Origin: Streptomyces sp. V3I8
GTDB lineage: Bacteria > Actinomycetota > Actinomycetes > Streptomycetales > Streptomycetaceae
Reading direction: 5' to 3'
Assembly (NCBI RefSeq): GCF_030817535.1
Contig: NZ_JAUSZL010000002.1
Span: 4,464,001-4,528,000, forward strand
DNA length: 64,000 bases
Below are positions 1 to 8,774 of this stretch, one piece after another. The notes beneath the pieces were generated by a model. The model searched no databases. It worked only from the letters and a program-made list of their open reading frames with translations, and was not told the DNA's origin. A program made the position numbers and the translations under genes. Each line of letters opens with the position of its first letter. The stretch's first letter is position 1.

Positions 1-2
1 CG

Positions 3-1031
3 GACCTGCTGCGCCGGCTCTACGCGGAACTGGTGCGCGGCCGCCGCTACAACACGCAGGCGACCGCCCTCACCAAGCAGGGCCGCCTCGCCGTCTACCC
101 CTCCTCCACCGGCCAGGAGGCCTGCGAGGTCGCCGCCGCGCTCGCCCTGGAGGAGCGCGACTGGCTCTTCCCGAGCTACCGGGACACCCTCGCGGCCGTC
201 GCCCGGGGCCTGGACCCCGTCCAGGCGCTGACCCTCCTGCGCGGCGACTGGCACACCGGCTACGACCCGCGCGAACACCGCGTCGCCCCCCTGAGCACGC
301 CACTCGCGACTCAGCTCCCGCACGCCGTGGGCCTCGCGCACGCCGCCCGCCTCAAGGGCGACGACGTGGTCGCGCTCGCGCTCGTCGGCGACGGCGGCAC
401 CAGCGAGGGCGACTTCCACGAGGCACTGAACTTCGCCGCCGTCTGGCGGGCCCCGGTGGTCTTCCTGGTCCAGAACAACGGCTTCGCGATCTCCGTGCCG
501 CTCGTCAAGCAGACCGCCGCCCCCTCCCTGGCCCACAAGGCCGTCGGGTACGGGATGCCGGGCCGGCTGGTCGACGGGAACGACGCCGCCGCCGTGCACG
601 AGGTCCTGGGCGAGGCGATCGCCCACGCGCGCGCGGGCGGCGGCCCGACGCTCGTGGAGGCGGTGACGTACCGCATGGAGGCCCATACGAACGCCGACGA
701 CGACAAGCGCTACCGCGACGGCGCCGAGGTCGAGGTCTGGCGGGCGCACGACCCGGTCGCCCTCCTGGAGCGGGAGCTCACCGGGCGCGGACTGCTCGAC
801 GAGGACGGCATACGGGCCGTGCGCGAGGACGCCGAGGCGATGGCCGCGGACCTGCGCGAGCGCATGAACCAGGACCCGGTGCTCGACCCCGCGGACCTGT
901 TCGCGCACGTCTACGCCCGGCCGACCACGCAGCTCCTGGAGCAGGAGGCCCTGCTGCGGGCCGAGCTGGCCGCCGAGGCGGACCGGCACGAGGACGACGA
1001 CACGTACGACCGGGAAGGAAGCGCGCGATGA
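3..1031 (+). CDS. bkdA: Branched-chain 2-oxo acid dehydrogenase E1 alpha (5' truncated by window)
   Basis: This is the thiamine-diphosphate E1 alpha subunit of the branched-chain 2-oxo acid dehydrogenase complex, which decarboxylates the keto acids of Val, Leu and Ile. The frame is already open at base 3 and reads in-family sequence (DLLRRLYAELVRGRRYN), so the true start lies upstream. 342 residues are visible; the S. avermitilis BkdA is about 381 aa (from memory). The ThDP/Mg motif runs from GDGGTSEGD to QNNGFAIS. Its TGA overlaps the bkdB ATG (ATGA at 1028-1031), so the genes are translationally coupled. The alternative, pyruvate dehydrogenase E1, is less likely given the paralogous cluster downstream. 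Confidence 0.93.
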   Translation, partial: DLLRRLYAELVRGRRYNTQATALTKQGRLAVYPSSTGQEACEVAAALALEERDWLFPSYRDTLAAVARGLDPVQALTLLRGDWHTGYDPREHRVAPLSTPLATQLPHAVGLAHAARLKGDDVVALALVGDGGTSEGDFHEALNFAAVWRAPVVFLVQNNGFAISVPLVKQTAAPSLAHKAVGYGMPGRLVDGNDAAAVHEVLGEAIAHARAGGGPTLVEAVTYRMEAHTNADDDKRYRDGAEVEVWRAHDPVALLERELTGRGLLDEDGIRAVREDAEAMAADLRERMNQDPVLDPADLFAHVYARPTTQLLEQEALLRAELAAEADRHEDDDTYDREGSAR

Positions 1032-2035
1032 CCACCGTCGCGGTGAAGCCGGCCACCATGGCCCAGGCCCTCGGACGCGCCCTGCGGGACGCGATGGCCG
1101 ACGACCCGGCCGTCCACGTCATGGGCGAGGACGTGGGCACCCTCGGCGGCGTCTTCCGGGTCACCGACGGGCTCGCGAAGGAGTTCGGCGAGGACCGGGT
1201 CACGGACACCCCGCTGGCCGAGGCGGGCATCCTCGGCACGGCGGTCGGCATGGCCATGTACGGGCTCAGGCCGGTCGTGGAGATGCAGTTCGACGCCTTC
1301 GCGTACCCCGCCTTCGAGCAGCTGATCTCGCACGTGGCGAAGATGCGCAACCGCACGCGCGGGGCGATGCCGCTGCCCCTCACCGTGCGCGTGCCCTACG
1401 GCGGCGGGATCGGCGGCGTCGAGCACCACAGCGACTCCTCCGAGGCGTACTACATGGCGACCCCGGGGCTGCACGTCGTCACCCCGGCGACGGTTTCCGA
1501 CGCGTACGGACTGCTGCGCGCGGCCATCGCCTCCGACGACCCGGTCGTCTTCCTGGAGCCCAAGCGCCTGTACTGGTCGAAGGACACCTGGAACCCCGAG
1601 GAACCGCAGGCCGTGGAGCCGATCGGCCGCGCGGTGGTCCGCCGTACGGGCCGCAGCGCCACGCTCGTCACGTACGGGCCGTCCGTGCCCGTCTGCCTGG
1701 AGGCCGCGGAGGCGGCCCGGGCCGAGGGCTGGGACCTGGAGGTCGTCGACCTGCGCTCCCTGGTGCCGTTCGACGACGAGACGGTCGCCGCGTCCGTGCG
1801 GCGCACCGGCCGGGCGGTCGTGGTGCACGAGTCGGGCGGTTTCGGCGGGCCCGGCGGGGAGATCGCCGCGCGTGTCACCGAGCGGTGCTTCCACCACCTG
1901 GAGGCGCCGGTGCTGCGCGTCGCCGGGTTCGACATCCCGTATCCGCCGCCCATGCTGGAGCGGCACCACCTGCCCGGCGTCGACCGGATCCTGGACGCGG
2001 TGGCCCGGCTGCAGTGGGAGGCGGAAAGCCGATGA
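1028..2035 (+). CDS. bkdB: Branched-chain 2-oxo acid dehydrogenase E1 beta
   Basis: 335-aa beta subunit of the E1 heterotetramer; it completes the ThDP site and binds E2. The family signature is visible: MGEDVG, then FRVTDGL, DTPLAEAGI and VPYGGGIGGVEHHS, ending in a transketolase C-terminal domain (about residues 200-325). The length matches the roughly 334-aa S. avermitilis BkdB rather than the 325-aa BkdG (both from memory), which supports assigning this cluster as bkdABC. Both ends use ATGA overlaps, with bkdA upstream and bkdC downstream, so the three genes form one operon. Confidence 0.94.
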   Translation: MTTVAVKPATMAQALGRALRDAMADDPAVHVMGEDVGTLGGVFRVTDGLAKEFGEDRVTDTPLAEAGILGTAVGMAMYGLRPVVEMQFDAFAYPAFEQLISHVAKMRNRTRGAMPLPLTVRVPYGGGIGGVEHHSDSSEAYYMATPGLHVVTPATVSDAYGLLRAAIASDDPVVFLEPKRLYWSKDTWNPEEPQAVEPIGRAVVRRTGRSATLVTYGPSVPVCLEAAEAARAEGWDLEVVDLRSLVPFDDETVAASVRRTGRAVVVHESGGFGGPGGEIAARVTERCFHHLEAPVLRVAGFDIPYPPPMLERHHLPGVDRILDAVARLQWEAESR

Positions 2036-3567
2036 CCCGTGCCTCCGACATGTTCAGCCGTGAATTCAGGCTGCCCGACCTCGGCGAGGGCCTCACCGAG
2101 GCGGAGATCGTCCGCTGGCTCGTCGAGGTCGGTGACGTCGTCGCCGTCGACCAGCCCGTCGTCGAGGTCGAGACGGCCAAGGCGATGGTCGAGGTGCCCT
2201 GCCCGTACGGCGGCGTGGTCACCGCCCGCTACGGGGACGAGGGCACCGAACTGCCCGTGGGCTCCCCGCTGCTGACGGTCGCGGTGGGGGCACCGGCATC
2301 CGACGCGCAGGCATCCGACGCGCAGGCCTCCTCCGCCCCGGCCTCTTCCGTCCCGGCCCCCGGTGCCACGGCGTCCGGCGGCCGGGTCTCCGGAGCGCGG
2401 GCCCCCCTGGACGAGGACGAGGGGTCGGGGAACGTGCTGGTGGGCTACGGCACCCAGGCGCCCGCGGCACGCCGCCGCAGGGTACGGCCGCCCGCGCCCG
2501 CTGCCACACCGGGCCACCGGCCACCGGGTCCCGCCACCGGCACGGACCGGGCCGTCACGGCGGCGCTCCCGGGTCCCGCCACCGCCGCTGCGCGTCCCGT
2601 ACGGCAGGAGCGGCCGCTCGCGGACCCGGCCGCTCCCGGGACCGGCGACCGGACCGACGGTCCCGTACCGGTGATCTCCCCGCTCGTGCGCCGGCTGGCC
2701 CGGGAGAACGGGCTGGACCTGCGGGAGCTGGCCGGTTCGGGACCCGACGGCCTGATCACGCGCGCGGACGTGGAGCACGCCCTGCAGGCCGGCGCGTCCG
2801 CCGCCCCGGCCGTCGCGCGGCCGACGCGCAGTCCCGCGCCCACGTCCGCACCGGCCACCGCGGCACCCGCGCGCGCGACCGGCACCCGCGTCCCCCTCAA
2901 GGGCGTCCGCGGCGCCGTCGCCGACAAGCTCTCCCGGAGCCGGCGAGAGATCCCCGACGCGACCTGCTGGGTGGACGCCGACGCGACGGAACTGATGCGG
3001 GCGCGCACGAGGATGAACGAGGCCGGCGGACCGAAGATCTCCCTCCTCGCGCTCCTCGCCCGTGTCTGCACCGCCGCGCTGGCCCGGTTCCCCGAGCTGA
3101 ACTCGACGGTCGACACGGACGCCCGCGAGGTCGTACGGCTCGACGAGGTGCACCTCGGATTCGCCGCGCAGACCGAACGCGGACTCGTCGTACCGGTGGT
3201 GAAGGGCGCCCACGCGCGGAACACGGAGTCGCTGAGCGCGGAGTTCGCCCGGCTCACCGAGGCCGCCCGGACCGGGTCGCTCACACCGGCCGACCTCACC
3301 GGCGGGACCTTCACCCTGAACAACTACGGGGTGTTCGGCGTGGACGGCTCCACGCCGATCATCAACCACCCCGAGGCGGCCATGCTCGGCGTCGGCCGCA
3401 TCGTCCCCAAGCCCTGGGTGCACGAGGGCGAGTTGGCGGTGCGGCAGGTCGTCCAGCTCTCGCTCACCTTCGACCACCGGGTGTGCGACGGCGGGACGGC
3501 GGGCGGTTTCCTGCGCCACGTGGCGGACTGCGTGGAACAACCGGCGGTGCTGCTGCGGACCTTGTGA
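2032..3567 (+). CDS. bkdC: Branched-chain 2-oxo acid dehydrogenase E2 (dihydrolipoyl acyltransferase)
   Basis: 511-aa E2 core, which transfers the branched acyl group from lipoate to CoA. I chose ATG 2032 because it overlaps the bkdB stop and has GGAAAG just upstream; the open frame continues further 5' without support. Domains: lipoyl domain (residues 10-85, lipoyl Lys about K50 in ETAKAMVE), a long Ala/Pro linker, peripheral subunit-binding domain (about 214-250), and catalytic domain with the C-terminal DHRVCDG (His/Asp pair). A strong hairpin follows the stop. No E3 (lipoamide dehydrogenase) gene is present in the window. Confidence 0.94.
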   Translation: MTRASDMFSREFRLPDLGEGLTEAEIVRWLVEVGDVVAVDQPVVEVETAKAMVEVPCPYGGVVTARYGDEGTELPVGSPLLTVAVGAPASDAQASDAQASSAPASSVPAPGATASGGRVSGARAPLDEDEGSGNVLVGYGTQAPAARRRRVRPPAPAATPGHRPPGPATGTDRAVTAALPGPATAAARPVRQERPLADPAAPGTGDRTDGPVPVISPLVRRLARENGLDLRELAGSGPDGLITRADVEHALQAGASAAPAVARPTRSPAPTSAPATAAPARATGTRVPLKGVRGAVADKLSRSRREIPDATCWVDADATELMRARTRMNEAGGPKISLLALLARVCTAALARFPELNSTVDTDAREVVRLDEVHLGFAAQTERGLVVPVVKGAHARNTESLSAEFARLTEAARTGSLTPADLTGGTFTLNNYGVFGVDGSTPIINHPEAAMLGVGRIVPKPWVHEGELAVRQVVQLSLTFDHRVCDGGTAGGFLRHVADCVEQPAVLLRTL

Positions 3568-3593
3568 CCTCCCCGGCCCGCAGGGGCCCGTCC

Positions 3594-3626
3594 CCACCCC
3601 CGTCCACATGCTGTGCACGGGGGTGG
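3594..3626. terminator. Hairpin terminator after bkdABC
   Basis: An inverted repeat with 14 of 15 paired positions: arm CCACCCCCGTCCACA at 3594-3608, loop TGC, arm at 3612-3626. It lies 27 bases after the bkdC stop and before mobA, so it probably ends the bkd transcript. Confidence 0.7.
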
Positions 3627-3657
3627 AAATGATCCATCGGGCACTCATACTCGGGGG

Positions 3658-4641
3658 GTGACCGCGTTCGAGCCACCCCGCGCACCCGGATCCCCCGAGG
3701 CGTCCGGTCCCCCGGGCGCACCCGGTTCCTCCGACGCATCCGGTTCCTCCGACGCATCCGGTTCCTCCGGCGCACCCGGCGGGGACGGCCATGACGCCGT
3801 CGTGCTCGCCGGGGGCGCCGCCCGCCGCCTCGGCGGCGCGGACAAACCGGGGGTCCGCGTAGGGGGCCGCGCACTGCTCGACCGCGTCCTGGCCGCCTGC
3901 TCCGGCGCGGCCACCACCGTGGTCGTCGCGGAGCCCCGGCCCACCGCGCGCCCCGTGCGATGGGCGCGCGAGGACCCTCCCGGCGGCGGCCCGCTCGCCG
4001 CGCTGGACGCCGGTCTGCGGCACACCGGGGCCGAGTACGTCGTGGTGCTCTCCGCCGATCTGCCGTTCCTGGACGAGGGCACGGTACGCAGACTGCTGAC
4101 CGCCCTTCAGGAGGGGTGCGCGGAGGGCGTGCTGCTCACCGACCCGGACGGCCGCGACCAGCCCCTCGTGGCCGCGTACCGCAGGCCGGCGCTGCTGCGC
4201 GAACTGACGGCCCTGCGCGCCGAGCGGGGCGAACTGACCGGACTGCCGCTGCGACGGCTCACCGGCGCGCTCGAACTGACCCGTATCACCGACCCCGTCG
4301 CGTCCTTCGACTGCGACACCTGGGACGACATCGCCGCCGCCCGGGCACGTATCAGGGAGCATGGGCACGTGTTGGATGAATGGATCACCGCAGTCAAGGA
4401 CGAACTGGGCCTCGACCTGGACGTCGACACCGGCGTCCTGCTCGACCTCGCCCGTGACGCCGCCCACGGCGTCGCCCGCCCCGGCGGCGCCGCTGACGAC
4501 GTTCCTCGTCGGGTACGCGGCCGGCCGGGCCGGGGGCGGCCCCGAAGCGGTCGCGGAAGCCGCCCGCAAGGCGACTGCCCTGGCGCTGCGCTGGGCCGAG
4601 GAGGCAGGACCGGACACCGGCGGTGCCCGCCCCGCCGGTGA
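3658..4641 (+). CDS. mobA: MobA-like molybdenum cofactor guanylyltransferase, 3' end frameshifted
   Basis: MobA-type nucleotidyltransferase that attaches GMP to molybdopterin. After a Pro/Ser/Gly-rich N-terminus (imperfect 18-bp repeats at about 3718-3775), the MobA fold begins with VVLAGGAARRLGGADKP, followed by AREDPPGGGPLAAL and SADLPFL. I used GTG 3658 as start; its ribosome site is weak. The frame carries into a DUF6457-like tail (LDEWITAVKDELGLDLD) and then loses homology-like sequence after a CCCC run at 4479-4482. The conceptual product as read is 327 aa. Removing one C restores a frame that ends at 4663, overlapping the moeA start by ATGA. A sequencing error or recent mutation is likely. 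Confidence 0.8.
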   Translation: MTAFEPPRAPGSPEASGPPGAPGSSDASGSSDASGSSGAPGGDGHDAVVLAGGAARRLGGADKPGVRVGGRALLDRVLAACSGAATTVVVAEPRPTARPVRWAREDPPGGGPLAALDAGLRHTGAEYVVVLSADLPFLDEGTVRRLLTALQEGCAEGVLLTDPDGRDQPLVAAYRRPALLRELTALRAERGELTGLPLRRLTGALELTRITDPVASFDCDTWDDIAAARARIREHGHVLDEWITAVKDELGLDLDVDTGVLLDLARDAAHGVARPGGAADDVPRRVRGRPGRGRPRSGRGSRPQGDCPGAALGRGGRTGHRRCPPRR

Positions 4642-4663
4642 CGCCCGTCCGGATGCCGGATGA
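4482..4663 (+). pseudogene. Out-of-frame 3' end of mobA (DUF6457-like tail)
   Basis: In frame +2 this stretch reads AAPLTTFLVGYAAGRAGGG, the expected continuation of the tail that begins in the mobA frame, and stops at 4661-4663. The switch point is the CCCC run 4479-4482. The ATGA overlap with moeA at 4660-4663 exists only in this corrected frame, which is strong internal evidence that the intact gene spans about 3658-4663. Confidence 0.75.
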
Positions 4664-6027
4664 CCGCCTCGGGGCGCTACGAGGAGGTCGACTTCGACGT
4701 CGAGGAAGCCCTCGCCCTGGTCAAGGAAGGCGGTGCCGAGGTGCCCGACGACTCCGGAACCACCGGAGCCTCCTCTTCCGTCCCCGCCCCGGCCCCGCAG
4801 GGCGACGGACGGAAGGACACCGGCGAGCACCGCACCGCCATGCCCTGGCAGCGGGCCCGCGCCGTCGCGGGACGGGCGCCCCGCCGGCCGGGCGCCCCCG
4901 TCTCCGTCCCCCTGGACGCCGCCCTGGGGCTCGTCCTGGCCGCTCCGCTGGCCGCTCTCACCGACCTGCCGTCCTTCGACACGTCCGCGATGGACGGCTG
5001 GGCGGTCGCGGGCCCCGGCCCGTGGGACGTGCGGGCCGGGGGCGTCCTCGCGGGGCACGGCGCCCCGGCGCCGCTCACCGACGGCGAGGCGGTCCCGATC
5101 GCCACCGGCGCGCGGATCCCGCAGGACACCTCCGCCGTGCTCCGCAGCGAGCACGGCCACGGCGACGACAACGGCCGGCTGCACGCGATCCGCGACGTCG
5201 TGCACGGGCAGGACATCCGCCCCCGCGGCCAGGAGTGCCGCTCCGGCGAACCACTGCTGCCGTCCGGCACGCTGGTCACCCCGGCCGTGCTCGGGCTCGC
5301 CGCCGCCGCCGGGTACGACACCGTCTCCGCCCTCCCCCGGCCACGCGCGGAGATCCTCGTCCTCGGCGACGAACTGCTGACCGGGGGACTGCCCCACGAC
5401 GGGCTCATCCGGGACGCGCTCGGCCCGATGCTGCCGCCCTGGCTGCGCGCGCTCGGCGCGGAGGTCGTCGCGGTGCGCAGGCTCGGCGACGACGCGCAGG
5501 CCCTGCGCAGGGCCCTCAGGAACTCCGACGCCGACCTCGTCGTCACGACCGGGGGCACCGCCGCGGGACCCGTCGACCACGTCCACCCCATCCTGCGCCG
5601 CAGCGGCGCCGAGCTGCTGGTGGACGGCGTCCAGGTACGCCCGGGCCACCCGATGCTCCTGGCGCGCCTCAAGGAGGACCAGCACCTCGTCGGGCTGCCG
5701 GGCAATCCGCTCGCCGCGGTCTCCGGGCTGCTCACGCTCGCCGAACCGCTGCTGCGCACCCTCTCGGGCCGCACGGCGCCGGAGCCGTACACGCTGCCCC
5801 TCCAGGACACCGTGCACGGTCACCCGTACGACACCCGGCTCATCCCGGTCGTCCTGCGCGGGGACCGCGCGGCGCCGCTGCACTACAACGGACCGGCCAT
5901 GCTGCGCAGCATCGCCGTGGCCGACGCGCTCGCCGTCGTCCCGCCGGGCGGCGCGCGGCCGGGTCAGGAACTGGAGATCCTCGACCTGCCCTGGGCCATG
6001 GCCGGGATCGAGGTGTGTTTCACGTGA
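4660..6027 (+). CDS. moeA: Molybdopterin molybdenumtransferase MoeA
   Basis: 455-aa MoeA, which inserts molybdate into adenylylated molybdopterin during Moco synthesis. Visible family motifs are PSFDTSAMDGWAV (about residues 107-119), ATGARIP, LGDELLTGG, TTGGTAAGPVDHV and GLPGNPLAA in the MoCF-binding domain. A roughly 60-residue N-terminal extension precedes the usual start. The ATG overlaps the corrected mobA stop and the TGA overlaps the GTG of the next gene, giving a mobA-moeA-channel operon. The last codons lie inside a parS palindrome. Confidence 0.93.
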   Translation: MTASGRYEEVDFDVEEALALVKEGGAEVPDDSGTTGASSSVPAPAPQGDGRKDTGEHRTAMPWQRARAVAGRAPRRPGAPVSVPLDAALGLVLAAPLAALTDLPSFDTSAMDGWAVAGPGPWDVRAGGVLAGHGAPAPLTDGEAVPIATGARIPQDTSAVLRSEHGHGDDNGRLHAIRDVVHGQDIRPRGQECRSGEPLLPSGTLVTPAVLGLAAAAGYDTVSALPRPRAEILVLGDELLTGGLPHDGLIRDALGPMLPPWLRALGAEVVAVRRLGDDAQALRRALRNSDADLVVTTGGTAAGPVDHVHPILRRSGAELLVDGVQVRPGHPMLLARLKEDQHLVGLPGNPLAAVSGLLTLAEPLLRTLSGRTAPEPYTLPLQDTVHGHPYDTRLIPVVLRGDRAAPLHYNGPAMLRSIAVADALAVVPPGGARPGQELEILDLPWAMAGIEVCFT

Positions 6028-6030
6028 AAC
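6017..6030. other. parS centromere site (ParB binding) 1
   Basis: GTTTCACGTGAAAC, a perfect 14-bp palindrome identical to the Streptomyces parS core. It covers the moeA stop and the GTG start of the channel gene, so it is intragenic. In Streptomyces, ParB loads on parS sites clustered around oriC to segregate chromosomes during sporulation. A second perfect copy lies at 35347-35360. Confidence 0.9.
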
Positions 6031-7121
6031 TTCCGGGCCACGACGCGATCGCCCGGCAGGCGGACGAACGCCTGATCACCCATCGGGTGGCGCTGCCCCG
6101 CCAACGGGTGGAACGCCCGCTGCGCCAGGTCGCCAAACGAGTCGTCATGGCGCTGCTGGTGCTGGTCGGTACGGCCTTCATCGTCTATTTCGACCGGGAC
6201 GGCTACACCGACAACTCGGACGGTCCGGTCGACCTGCTCGACGCCTTCTACTACGCGACCGTCACGCTCTCCACCACCGGGTACGGCGACATCACGCCGG
6301 TCAGCGACGGCGCCCGCTTCACCAACATCTTCTTGATCACGCCGCTGCGCGTGCTGTTCCTGATCATCCTGGTCGGCACCACTCTCGAGGTCCTCACCGA
6401 ACGCACCCGGGAGGAGTGGCGACTGAACCGCTGGAGGACCGCTTTGAGGGAGCACACCGTTGTCATCGGGTTCGGCACGAAGGGCCGCTCGGCGATCCAG
6501 ACCGTGTGCGCCACGGGGCTGAAGAAGGAGCAGGTCGTGGTCGTCGATCCCAGCTCCAAGGTGATCGATGCGGCGACGGCCGACGGGTACGCGGGCGTGA
6601 TCGGTGACGCGACGCGCAGCGACGTACTGCTGCGGGCCGAGGTGCAGCGGGCCCGGCAGATCATCATCGCCACCCAGCGCGACGACACCGCCGTGCTCGT
6701 CACGCTGACCGCCCGGCAGCTCAACCGCAAGGCGAAGATCGTGGCCGCCGTGCGCGAGGAGGAGAACGCGCCGCTGCTGAAGCAGTCCGGCGCCGACGCC
6801 GTCATCACCAGCGCGAGCGCGGCCGGCCGGCTCCTCGGGCTCTCCGTGCTCAGCCCCAGCGCGGGCATGGTCATGGAGGACCTCATCCAGCAGGGCAGCG
6901 GACTCGACATGGTCGAACGGCCCGTCATAAAGGCCGAGGTCGGCAAGGGTGTCCGTGAGATCGAGGACCTGGTGGTGAGCGTCGTACGAGGACACCGGGT
7001 GCTCGGCTACGACGATCCGGCGATCGGCAAGGTGCAGTTGACGGACCGTCTGATCACCATCGTGCGGGTCAGCCCGCACACCCAGGTCACGCCGGACATG
7101 AAACCGCTGCCACAGGACTGA
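6024..7121 (+). CDS. Two-TM potassium channel with RCK/TrkA-N domain
   Basis: 365-aa K+ channel subunit. TM1 (VVMALLVLVGTAFIVYF), a pore with the canonical selectivity filter TTGYGD and TM2 (FLITPLRVLFLIILVG) are followed by an RCK domain with a Rossmann start VVIGFGTKGRS, and a C-terminal TrkA-C-like region. GTG 6024 was chosen because it overlaps the moeA stop (GTGA) and gives a normal cytosolic N-terminus of about 43 residues before TM1. The gene starts inside parS. It probably sets membrane potential or K+ flux gated by a nucleotide or ion; its tie to Moco genes may be only transcriptional. Confidence 0.9.
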   Translation: MKLPGHDAIARQADERLITHRVALPRQRVERPLRQVAKRVVMALLVLVGTAFIVYFDRDGYTDNSDGPVDLLDAFYYATVTLSTTGYGDITPVSDGARFTNIFLITPLRVLFLIILVGTTLEVLTERTREEWRLNRWRTALREHTVVIGFGTKGRSAIQTVCATGLKKEQVVVVDPSSKVIDAATADGYAGVIGDATRSDVLLRAEVQRARQIIIATQRDDTAVLVTLTARQLNRKAKIVAAVREEENAPLLKQSGADAVITSASAAGRLLGLSVLSPSAGMVMEDLIQQGSGLDMVERPVIKAEVGKGVREIEDLVVSVVRGHRVLGYDDPAIGKVQLTDRLITIVRVSPHTQVTPDMKPLPQD

Positions 7122-7160
7122 ATCCCCCCATGACGGACTGTCGGGAGTAGCCTCGCCCGC

Positions 7161-8141
7161 ATGCGAGCGATCACGATTCCTGAACCTGGTGGGCCCGAGG
7201 CGCTGGTGTGGGACGAGGTCCCCGACCCCGTGCCCGGCGAGGGCGAAGTGCTGGTCGAGGTGGTGGCCGGCGCGGTCAACCGTGCCGATCTGCTGCAGCG
7301 GCAGGGCTTCTACGACCCACCGCCCGGCGCGTCGCCCTATCCGGGGCTCGAATGCTCCGGACGGATCGCCGCGCTCGGGCCCGGCACCTCGGGGTGGAAC
7401 GTCGGGGACGAGGTGTGCGCGCTGCTCGCGGGCGGCGGGTACGCCGAGAAGGTGGCCGTCCCGGCCGGGCAGCTGCTGCCCGTGCCGCAGGGCGTCGACC
7501 TCGACAAGGCCGCCGCGCTGCCCGAGGTGACCTGCACGGTCTGGTCCAACGTCTTCATGATCGCCCACCTGCGTCCGGGCGAGACGCTGCTGGTGCACGG
7601 CGGTTCGAGCGGGATCGGCACCATGGCGATCCAGCTGGCGAAGGCCGTCGGCGCGAGGGTCGCCGTCACCGCCGGCAGCAAGGCGAAGCTGGACTTCTGC
7701 GGGGAGCTCGGCGCGGACGTGCTCATCAACTACCGCGAGCAGGACTTCGTCGAGGAGGTCAGGGCCGCCACGGACGGGGCGGGTGCCGACGTCATCCTCG
7801 ACAACATGGGGGCGAAGTATCTCGACCGCAACGTCCAGGCCCTCGCCGTCAACGGGCGCCTCGCGATCATCGGGATGCAGGGCGGGGCCAAGGGCGAGCT
7901 GAACATCGGGGCGCTGCTGGGCAAGCGGGGCGCTGTCACGGCGACCTCGCTGCGGGCCCGGCCGGCCGGGGAGAAGGCGGCGATCGTGGCGGCCGTACGG
8001 GAGCATGTGTGGCCGTTGGTCGCCGGGGGGCGGGTGCGGCCGATCGTCGACCAGGAGGTGCCGATGAGTGATGCCGCTGCCGCGCATCGGGTGCTGGAGG
8101 AGAGTGGGCATATCGGGAAGGTGCTGCTTACGCTGCCCTGA
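7161..8141 (+). CDS. NAD(P)H quinone oxidoreductase, MDR superfamily (PIG3-like)
   Basis: 326-aa medium-chain dehydrogenase/reductase without structural zinc ligands, of the quinone oxidoreductase type. Evidence: GroES-like N-domain (VNRADLLQRQGFYDPPPG), then the nucleotide-binding motif HGGSSGIGT (about residue 148) and NYREQDF. It likely reduces quinones or enals with NADPH in the cytosol. Starts at ATG 7161, 39 bases after the channel gene, so it could be co-transcribed. It is followed by a dense block of intergenic repeats. Confidence 0.88.
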   Translation: MRAITIPEPGGPEALVWDEVPDPVPGEGEVLVEVVAGAVNRADLLQRQGFYDPPPGASPYPGLECSGRIAALGPGTSGWNVGDEVCALLAGGGYAEKVAVPAGQLLPVPQGVDLDKAAALPEVTCTVWSNVFMIAHLRPGETLLVHGGSSGIGTMAIQLAKAVGARVAVTAGSKAKLDFCGELGADVLINYREQDFVEEVRAATDGAGADVILDNMGAKYLDRNVQALAVNGRLAIIGMQGGAKGELNIGALLGKRGAVTATSLRARPAGEKAAIVAAVREHVWPLVAGGRVRPIVDQEVPMSDAAAAHRVLEESGHIGKVLLTLP

Positions 8142-8210
8142 GCTGGCGGTTCTGGTTCGGGGTGGGGTGGGGTCGGGTTCTGAATTCGGGTGCGGGGTCG
8201 GTGGGGGCTG

Positions 8211-8381
8211 GTCGCGCAGTTCCCCGCGCCCCTAAAAGACTGCGCCGTTCCCCGCGCCCCTGAAGGGCGAAAGGTCGCGCCGTTCCCCGCGCCCCTGGGA
8301 GACGGAGGACTGCGCCGTTTCCCGCGCCCCTGAGGGGCGAAAGACTGCGCCGTTCCCCGCGCCCCCCAAGGGGCGCGGGTT
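8211..8381. repeat. Cluster of GTTCCCCGCGCCCC intergenic repeats
   Basis: Five close copies of a unit GCGC(A/C)GTTCCCCGCGCCCC starting at about 8214, 8242, 8276, 8311 and 8347, spaced 28-36 bases. The last can fold with the following GGGGCGCGGG into a hairpin that would terminate transcription from both sides. The same unit recurs near 18.7, 27.85, 30.6, 56.2 and 61.5 kb, always between genes. Confidence 0.8.
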
Positions 8382-8774
8382 TCAGGGTTTGCGTGTTTTC
8401 AGGGCCAGGAAGGTCAGGGCCAGGCCCAGGCCGATCAGGACCAGGCCGCTGCCCAGGGGGAGCACCCTCAGGACCGGTTCCGAGGCGCGTGCGGGGTGGC
8501 CAGGGGGTGTGGACGGGGGGCGGGAGGCTTTCGGTGGGGCCGCCGGCTCCCGCTGGTCCGGGCTCTCTGAGCCGTCCGGGTGAGCCGACGCGCTCTCCGC
8601 GTCCGTCGGGCGCGCCTCCCGGCCCGGGCGCTCGCGGCCCTCTCCCGCCACGCTGCCGGCCCGCGACTCGGCCGGCACCGGCTCGTACGCGGCGGCCTGC
8701 GGCGTGTACGAGGGGCTGGTCAGCAGGAGCAGCAGCAGGCCGGTCGGGCGAAGGGCGCGGAACCACGGAGTCAC
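8382..8774 (-). CDS. Small exported, C-terminally anchored protein of unknown function
   Basis: I do not recognise a family. GTG 8774 gives 130 aa: an N-terminal signal-like segment (TGLLLLLLTSPSYTPQAAA), a hydrophilic Glu/Pro/Ser-rich middle, and a C-terminal TM (LGSGLVLIGLGLALTFLAL) with a short basic tail KTRKP. This resembles a sortase-less, membrane-tethered surface protein. A GGGAGGGGG tract 9 bases upstream supports the start; the longer open frame extending to 9599 is antisense to bpa and was discarded. Confidence 0.6.
   Translation of the reverse strand: MTPWFRALRPTGLLLLLLTSPSYTPQAAAYEPVPAESRAGSVAGEGRERPGREARPTDAESASAHPDGSESPDQREPAAPPKASRPPSTPPGHPARASEPVLRVLPLGSGLVLIGLGLALTFLALKTRKP

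Noticed and set aside
1450..5883. 1477-codon minus-strand open frame across bkdB to moeA
   Set aside because: It is antisense to four well-supported genes and composed of Arg/Gly/Pro-rich low-complexity sequence, the usual shadow of high-GC codons.
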